64,000 bases of DNA, taken from positions 60,628,001 to 60,692,000 of the forward strand of contig JAFFJZ010000001.1 of NCBI GenBank assembly GCA_018340375.1. Reading direction: 5' to 3'. The notes beneath the pieces are model-generated. The model did not search any database, was not told the origin of the DNA, and saw nothing but the letters and a program-made list of their open reading frames with translations. This DNA comes from Gonatopus flavifemur. Its lineage: Eukaryota; Arthropoda; Insecta; Hymenoptera; Dryinidae. This document shows positions 57,350 through 64,000 of the stretch, piece after piece. The number at the start of each line of letters is the position of its first letter. Position 1 is the stretch's first letter. The translations under genes were made by a program, and so were the position numbers.

Positions 57350-58069
57350 TAAACTTCCAATGTGTTTTTTCTATTTTGTACAATGAGTCGTCTGTTCTAC
57401 CATTTCAGAGACTGATTGGAGAATTCTACAGACTGTGAACGGTGCCAGGATCTCTTAAAATACTTGGAGTTAAAATCTCGCCATTTCGCATCAATATTCT
57501 TCAACAAAATTATCATTGAACGATTTATCAAAATCCTTTTTAAACACTCGAAATTTGACCAATTGACTGATAAAAATTCAATGTCGAGTGAACAAGTGCG
57601 ATGACCGTCCCTCTCGAGATTTGGCTATCAATACATAAATTGAAGTTCCTCGAACCGACGGTTATAAAAATGTGGTTTGAAATCACCAGAAGCTTCAGGT
57701 CATAGTCATTCAAAGAAACTGTAATTTGTGATTGGGATATAAACAAGCGCGTTGTTGCAATTTATGATATCTTTCAAAATAGCTGAGGCGAGAATTCGAG
57801 AATTTACCGTGATACGTGATGAGAACACAAAATACCTTCAATCAAACACAGTTTCATGTAGTGTTTTACGCTTGTGGTTTTTGAGATCATCATCTCGAAT
57901 TCCTTCTTCTTCGTGCAGCCAATAACTTATTGAGATGATTGGAGAAAAATGTGGAGAACAAAAATTTTGACTTTCGACAAAAAACTTCCCTAGACAAGTA
58001 AAAGGGAAAAATTTATATTTGCCGAAATTTCTATGGCGAATCATTTAAAGAAAAAAGAAACGAAAAGGA

Positions 58070-58315
58070 CAAGGAGAAAAAAGATCATGGAATGATCACT
58101 AGAAGAGGTAGTAAACTGGTGATAACTACGAATTTCTGTACACAGTCGCTAACAGACACGAGTAATAATTCCTATTTTGGTGTACTATAGTGTATTTTGA
58201 TATACCAAAATAGGAATCATTACTCGTCTCTGTTAGCCACTGTGTACAGAAATTCGTAGTTGTCACCAGTTTACTATCTTTTCTAGCGATCATTCCATGA
58301 TCTTTTTTCTCCGTG
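58070..58315. mobile_element. Near-perfect 246-bp hairpin MITE with CACGGAGAAAAAAGATC end
   Basis: Arms of about 110 bp are roughly 92 percent complementary by eye, around a short TACTATAGTGTATTTTGATA centre. The ends are CAAGGAGAAAAAAGATCATG and CACGGAGAAAAAAGATCATG, with GA on both sides (58068-58069, 58316-58317). High arm similarity suggests a young insertion. Confidence 0.85.
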
Positions 58316-58317
58316 GA

Positions 58318-59689
58318 GGAGTATAAGCTTCGTTTGTAGATTTGGAAACACCTTTGGGAAAAGATATTGTCAATACTGCCTGAGGTGTTCTGGAAGAGAG
58401 AAGTTTTAGAGGACAATACTTGGATGAGAAAGTTTGGATAATTACTGGCGAATGACGGGCATTCTTTTCAATAAAGCAGTAACACGGGAAGGTAAACTTC
58501 TTTCAATGAAAATCCTTCAATTCTTTGAATGAAACTAAAGCACGTGATAAACAAGCACAGTATGATGTTCTTTGTGTTGTGGAAATTCCACCACGCGAAT
58601 ATTTTATGCAAAATACAACATTTTGTTGGTGTTTTTATAGCAAGAAAGGATCAGGAACATGGAGAAGAGTAAATTGTAATGGGTATAATTTGTTCTATCA
58701 GACATAAGGACAAATAGTGATATTTATCCTCGTTGCTATGTAGATTATATTTATACCTGTATGTCTTACAATATGGTATTATAAGAGAAGACATCTCATC
58801 ACTGATTATAAACTTTCGTACACAGTACGAAATTTTGTTTATATTCAAAACACGCGATTGTCCTAAACGGTCCACTCAGATCATCATTTGTGTTGAATAC
58901 TGAGACAAGAGTGTATGAAATTGATACAATAGTGTTGAATTTACATCGAAAATCTGTTGAATTTTATAATTTTCTTATTGATTGATTTTGTGTACTATCA
59001 AATTGGGATACTCTAATTTTTTTCCATGAATGAAATGAGAAAGGTATTGCGAATAAAGTGGTATATTGTGATGATTTGACTTCTCAATTGTAAACGTCAA
59101 GGGCACGCACTTCACTGTTACGCTTACCGGCCGTCACAATAAAAAGGTCATTATATTTTTGTTATGCAGCATTGTACGTGACAAAAGTTTCTGTTTGAAT
59201 GTTCCTTTGTGTCCTTTCATAAACACCACATATCTTTCAAGTTCTTAGACAACTTGTACAACGTTTTGACATTTTAGTTTGCGCTTAAACGGAATAATAA
59301 CAAGATAACATATTAATTGTCAATATAAATCTTTTTGTGTTTGAACCGGAACGATGTAGTACATTTACCTGATTTGAGAGATACAAAAAGGAGTACATTG
59401 AACAATGTAGTTTTTCAATATCATCAAATGAATTTCTGTTTTCTGTTGTTCTTTGATCTTCAGTTTTACTCATCATAGAAGTACAGAACATATATAAATG
59501 AGATTCGTTGTATACGTTATAAAGTTTTTCAACTGCTTCTCTGTTACTTGTTCAATATCTAAAGTTGATAAAATAATGACAGAAGTTCAAAGAGGGGCAT
59601 GAGCTGGACTTTACTTGGCTGGGTTTGTAGAACCGAATCAATATTCTGTAATAGATAAACACAAAGAAGACTTACTCTCTAAATCGGAA
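58318..59689. other. Intergenic sequence without a supported gene
   Basis: No exon is recognised. A fragment CACAGTACGAAATTTTGTTT near 58819, followed by ATTCAAAACACGCG, is related to the MITE at 34173-34318, but the other end is not found. Confidence 0.4.
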
Positions 59690-60080
59690 TAGAAAGAGTT
59701 AGAATTGCACTCGAATTCGCTTTTGACTACCTAAACAATGAGATCTGTTTCTTCGTTCGGATGAAATTCTCATTCTTTCAGATTTAGACAGTGAATAATT
59801 GATTGGATTCTGGTAACAGTCACTTTCGACGGATCAAAATTTTCAGGACATGGAATTGGATCCGAAAACTTCTCTCTAAATCTGGAAGAGTGGAAAATCA
59901 CGCGTTCCACTCCATTAAGTCTCAGAAGGGCGCCAGTCGGCTTCGAGTGGGATTTTCACTCGTTTCGAGTGAATCCCCACTCTTTTAGAGCGGACTTCAA
60001 ACCTCAGACTTTCACTCTGAAAGAATGGGAATTCTGGCTGCCTAGAGAGTGAAATCTCACTCTAAAAATTTTAAAGAGTC
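59690..60080. repeat. GAGTG/CACTC short-motif array (third locus)
   Basis: ACTCTCTAAATCGG, GTGGGATTTTCACTCG, GAGTGAATCCCCACTC, CTCAGACTTTCACTCTGAAAG and GAGAGTGAAATCTCACTC recur in both orientations, with the same unit character as at 2110-2420 and 28254-28830. Confidence 0.65.
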
Positions 60081-62364
60081 GATTGGTTTCTCAATAATGA
60101 TTTACTAAAACTCTTCACACGGAATAAGAATGAAATATTGATGTTTCTGAATTGGGGAAGAAAGTACTGAATTCCAAGAAAATGTATCAGAACAGAAAGA
60201 AAATATTTTCTGCCTGGAAATAGCAGGAAGAAAAGGTCAACCATTCTCTCGCATCACACATATCACACATATGAAACGTTACCCTGCTAGAAATGTGACT
60301 TTGAGGCATCTCAGGGCCTGCCTTGAGCCAAGTTGGCGCGATCTGTACCAAATTAGGGCCTTTGATGGTCCAATTTGGGAGAACAGCAATTTCAATAAGT
60401 GCTTCAAAACTGTTTCTATTAAAATCAATAAAAATGTTATTTTATAATATGATTGCAGTATATGATATACTCATTCACAATGAGAAAAACTCAAACGCAT
60501 AATAGAATCAATAAAACACTACTCTCTCACTCTGTTAATAAACCCACAGAAAACCAGTACCATCATGATGCATGTTTTCTTTCAATTTCGTGAATGGTCT
60601 ATTAACAGAGTCTTGATGGAATCTCGGATTCTTAAAACTTCTATTCCAAGGATCCTATTGAGGAGGAAATGTTTATTAGAGAGTACTGCCTCTGGTTTTA
60701 GATATTCATCTCTCCTGAGAATATATAATTGATGGTTTTTCCTGTGTGAATCTGTTTTCCTTCCTTTATTGTACCACTACTCTATGTCAGATAACTCTCA
60801 GCACTTTCCCTCGATTCCCATCAACCAACCGCATATACAACACGTGAGTCAAAGTGAATAATTAATCTTTCGCTGCTATAAATTAATATTAAAGAAGAAA
60901 AAAGTATTCAATGAATATAACGAGTCTTGGTTTGATCGAAAACTGATTTCGTTTTAATTGAATAGTGATAACGTCCTTCTTCTCTTTGGTTGCAAAGAAA
61001 AAACTTTTTGACAGGAAGTATATTGATACAAGATCATTATTCTTGCGAAATTTGTATCAATTGTTTCCATATGAATTTTTACCAAAGTGACTTATGAATC
61101 TGTCAGAACAAAAATTGTGGGCGTTGATGAATGAAGGGAACACTGATAATCTTTGGGAATAACTTTACTTGATTCTTCATATGATTCGATATATTTCTTT
61201 TCTTTTATAGGAATGATATAACGTGTCATTGAGATCATGGAAAAACATTAAATAGAAAAACGTTGAAAAGTGATTCGATGATGGGAAATTGGTTTTTTTT
61301 ACTGCAAGTTTTATTGGGACGTATCAGTTGAAGTGATCGTATAAAGGCTGAAACAATATAGCAATGCAATGTGAGGATGGAAAGATAATATTATATTACA
61401 ATACTAAATATGTCTTCATCGTTTGAATGATGAACATCAAGAGACACGGTAGCGTCTCGACGCCAAGTACATGAAAACCCTGAAAGAAAAAAAAATGAGA
61501 AAGCATAGGTCGTGCGCTACCGTGTATCTTTACACGAAAACCAAGATTTTCTATAGTCGAAAAATCTTTAACCCACAATAATTCATCACACATTGAATTT
61601 CACGAAAAAATAATTACACTTCTATTATATAATTCGAATACACACTTTCGATTAAGCACACTACGAAGTTGATTCGTTCACGTGATCCCGAGATACAAAC
61701 GTTTAAAATTTTCATGCCATCAAAACATCAGGTTTTTCTTCATCATCATCGCCACTTTTGATTTATTTTAATCACGATAGCGACGATAGTTCTTCGTCAT
61801 CGGAATTCGGGAGGGTTTCTCCCATTGGCATAGAGATATTCTGTCTCTTTCCTTCTTGGGACATCCAATATTCTGTCCTTTTCCTTTCTTCCAATATCCA
61901 ATAGCATTCACTTCAGCTAATGTATATTGTAATCCGAATAGTGTTAAATTATCCATCCAATAGTGTTGATTTCAGTGTAGTGTGGTCTATACATTGTCAA
62001 AACATGAACAAATAACCTGTCAATGAGGCGATGTGTTGATAGGTTATTATAATATTAAAAGAATAATTGAAAAATGGAAGAATTGCAGGTTATACTACAT
62101 TACAGGTATTACAGGTCATTATAACAACAATCAAACGCACACAAATAACCTGGAATTATATATACTTTTATATATGACTTGAAAAAATCCATGAATGAAT
62201 TAATGAATAAACGATGAAGAGGTTATTTGTAGGAAAAAACAGAAAACGTTTGAGAAAGGTATAAATAAATCTATTTGCTACATTCAGAAAATTGGTATAT
62301 ACACAGGTAAGCTCTGTATGATGTATTATTCATAAAATACAATGTTCCTTTACAGACAACAGCT
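60081..62364. other. Intergenic sequence without a supported gene
   Basis: No exon, RNA gene or intact element is identified. CACGGTAGCG...CGCTACCGTG inverted ends near 61444-61526 lack matching flanks. Confidence 0.4.
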
Positions 62365-62888
62365 CAGCAGATATACCGTACTCCCTTATTAACAGTCTGC
62401 TACTGTTGGTTTTTACCACCAGAACCACAGGCTGATGATCAAATAAATCATACAAGGTCTAGTCGAAAATAATGATTCAAATTTATGCATTACTTTTTAG
62501 GTGAAATCTTATCGGATATACCATAACCCCCTTACAAACAATCTACTATCAGGTTCTCCTGCTAGAGTCGTTGGAAAATGATCAAATGGATCATATCCAG
62601 CATGCTCAAGGGAAAAGATTCAAGTTTATTTGCAATTCCTCCACATACCAGAAAGTCAGAGATATATCATAAGTTCTGACGGACAGTCAACTACTGGAGC
62701 GTTCCGAAGTAGCTGATCAAAACCAGATGACCAGCTACTTTGGAAGGCTCCACTGTCGATTTCTCTAATTATGATCATAGGCAATCGATGAAAAAGATCA
62801 TACCGAGCCTGCTCAAGGGTGATTATTGAAGTTTATTTGCTATTTTTTTTACAGGCAAAAGTATAATGGATATACCATAATCTCTTTT
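62365..62888. repeat. Degenerate tandem repeats with GGATATACCATAA motif
   Basis: The motif AGCAGATATACCGTACTCCC recurs as TCGGATATACCATAACCCCC, AGAGATATATCATAAGTTCTG and TGGATATACCATAATCTC at about 62371, 62515, 62660 and 62864. TGATCAAAT and AAGTTTATTTGC occur between them. Spacing is about 145, 145 and 205 bp. Copies are strongly diverged. Confidence 0.55.
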
Positions 62889-63290
62889 TCTTCATCCACT
62901 TATGATTCTGTTGGAAGAATCTGATAGTGGTGATCTTATTATTCAATGCAAGGACTTGTATATCCACTGCACTTCTGCCTTTTCTTCATTTTCCTATGAC
63001 GCTGCCTAACGACATTAATCATTGTGGTACGTAACATAAAGATGTATGTTGACATGCATCCTTCTTGCTTTTTCTTCATCTACCTGTGATTCTATTGGAA
63101 GAATCTGATAATAGTGTACCTAACGCAAGGACCTGTGGTATATCCACTGCACTCCTGCCTTTTCTTCATTTTCCTTCTACGCTACCTGATGATATTGATC
63201 GTGGTGGTAAGTAACATACAGATGTATAGTATACCTGCATCCTTTCTACTTTTTCTTGATCCACCTGTAATTTTACTCAAAGAATTTACT
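62889..63290. repeat. About 182-bp tandem repeat, 2.2 copies
   Basis: CTTCATCCACTTATGATTCTG at 62890 recurs at 63074 (CTTCATCTACCTGTGATTCT) and 63254 (CTTGATCCACCTGTAATTTT). Each is followed by GAAGAATCTGATA (first two), TATATCCACTGCACTYCTGCC and a CTACCTGA/CTGCCTAA block. It directly precedes the protease-like pseudogene. Confidence 0.7.
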
Positions 63291-63402
63291 CACTGAAAAA
63301 ACTTTTTCCCCTGGGTACTCAGGAATGAGGATATTGGATAATATATAATCTAGGGGCCAAAATATTGATGAAAAATCAACAGAAACTCACGCGTCAAACG
63401 TA

Positions 63403-64000
63403 ATGGGTCTTCCTAATGTTGACGGTGTTTCTTCTTATGTGAATGCAGTAATGCAGTGTATATTGTACTGTGCTTCTAAGACAAAACAATTACTTTTATC
63501 TGACCCCAATGACATCATAAATATTTCAATTCAGAACTACAATTCGCAAAAAAACCTTGATATCATAGCTTTAAAACAGCTTGCAGGTCCACAATACTTG
63601 CATAATCACTCACAAGATGCAGGAGAATTCATCGCTTCTATTTGCGAAAATTCAATGGCTATTGAAAATTTAGTGAAGCACCAAATGACTACCTTAACGG
63701 AATGTACGAAATGTGAATATACCGAAAATATTGTTGGTACAAATTGTGTTACACGTCTTGGGCTACCTCCAATTTCACAAAAATCATTCGAGTTTCAAGA
63801 AATATTCAAGTTCAATATTTTTCAACATAGAAAATTTTCGAAGATTCTTGTGACAATTGTAATAACTTGCATAAAACTAAAAAATCACTTATAACAGCGT
63901 CAGAACAATATGTAATTGTGCAATTGATGATGTTTAATCACAATAATGTTGAAGCAACAAAGGTGGAAAATATAAACGTTAAAGCAGTACCAACTTCAAA
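63403..64000 (+). pseudogene. Ubiquitin-specific-protease-like frame, cysteine lost and frameshifted, runs off the window
   Basis: Ubiquitin-specific proteases remove ubiquitin using a Cys-His pair. Here the Cys box reads GLPNVDGVSSYVNAVMQC, with serine where the family has the catalytic cysteine (usual form N-x-GNTCY-x-N). HSQDAGEFIASICENS near residues 66-81 fits the QQDAHEF box, and TECTKCEY is the first half of the zinc ribbon. The second CxxC half (DSCDNCNNLHKTKKS) is in another frame. The frame changes by one base near the AAAATTTT run at about 63829-63835, and the original frame stops at 63894. The homologous frame continues to the window end (EQYVIVQLMMFNHNNVE). Start ATG at 63403 is a guess. 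The right part is missing. Confidence 0.7.

Noticed and set aside
61444..61526. CACGGTAGCG...CGCTACCGTG inverted ends, possible further member of the CAC-ended group
   Set aside because: Flanking dinucleotides differ (GA left, TA right), the repeat is short and the interior does not fold.
1..64000. CRISPR array, prophage, rRNA cluster or integrated virus
   Set aside because: No regular spacer-repeat pattern, no capsid, polymerase or integrase frames other than the mariner and LINE remnants, and no rRNA-like conserved blocks were seen.

Overview
This window looks like nuclear DNA from an insect, most likely a hymenopteran. That placement is an inference from AT-rich sequence, compact GT-AG introns, mariner and endonuclease-reverse transcriptase elements and very dense short inverted-repeat elements; no marker gene fixes the species. 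There are no bacterial-style operons, no rRNA genes and no CRISPR arrays.

Two host genes can be built exon by exon. (1) A plus-strand, eight-exon gene at 6996-9463 encodes a 574-residue PIG-T-like subunit of the GPI transamidase. (2) A convergent minus-strand, six-exon gene at 24379-15278 encodes a 642-residue protein with a C2HC zinc finger split across two exons, a basic stretch and two acidic SUMO-interaction-like motifs. I do not recognise its family. At 47.0-48.7 kb a diverged tandem duplication (about 870 bp period) repeats a GC-richer promoter-like block and a minus-strand splice donor. These look like paired alternative non-coding first exons, perhaps of gene (2). At the right edge (63403-64000) lies a broken ubiquitin-protease-like reading frame whose catalytic cysteine position is serine; degenerate tandem repeats precede it.

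Most of the rest is mobile DNA. Region 467-6581 is a mosaic of about a dozen foldback/MITE elements, several nested, with target-site duplications that let insertion order be read. Region 18.6-36.8 kb (introns and intergenic) and region 54-58.3 kb carry many more. Two mariner elements (35916-36845 internally deleted; 45223-46634 nearly full length but broken), a degraded LINE (51345-54420) with a foreign insertion, a second 5'-truncated copy of the same LINE (49128-49378), TTAA-flanked piggyBac-like MITEs, and two tRNA-like SINE heads complete the set.

The main finding is a group of 16 inverted-repeat elements whose termini begin mostly CACGG or CACTG and are followed by A-rich sequence. Every one is flanked by a matching dinucleotide, and the dinucleotide is not fixed: TA eight times, CA three, GA two, AA, TT and TG once each. 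That points to a transposase making 2-bp duplications without strict TA choice, unlike mariner. A second clear case is a 147-bp hAT-like MITE present three times at identical length with 8-bp duplications, one copy interrupted three bases from its end by a different 8-bp-duplicating element, another inserted in the mariner transposase.

The stretches 9.5-13.5, 36.9-43.0, 43.5-45.2 and 60.1-62.3 kb contain no gene I can support.
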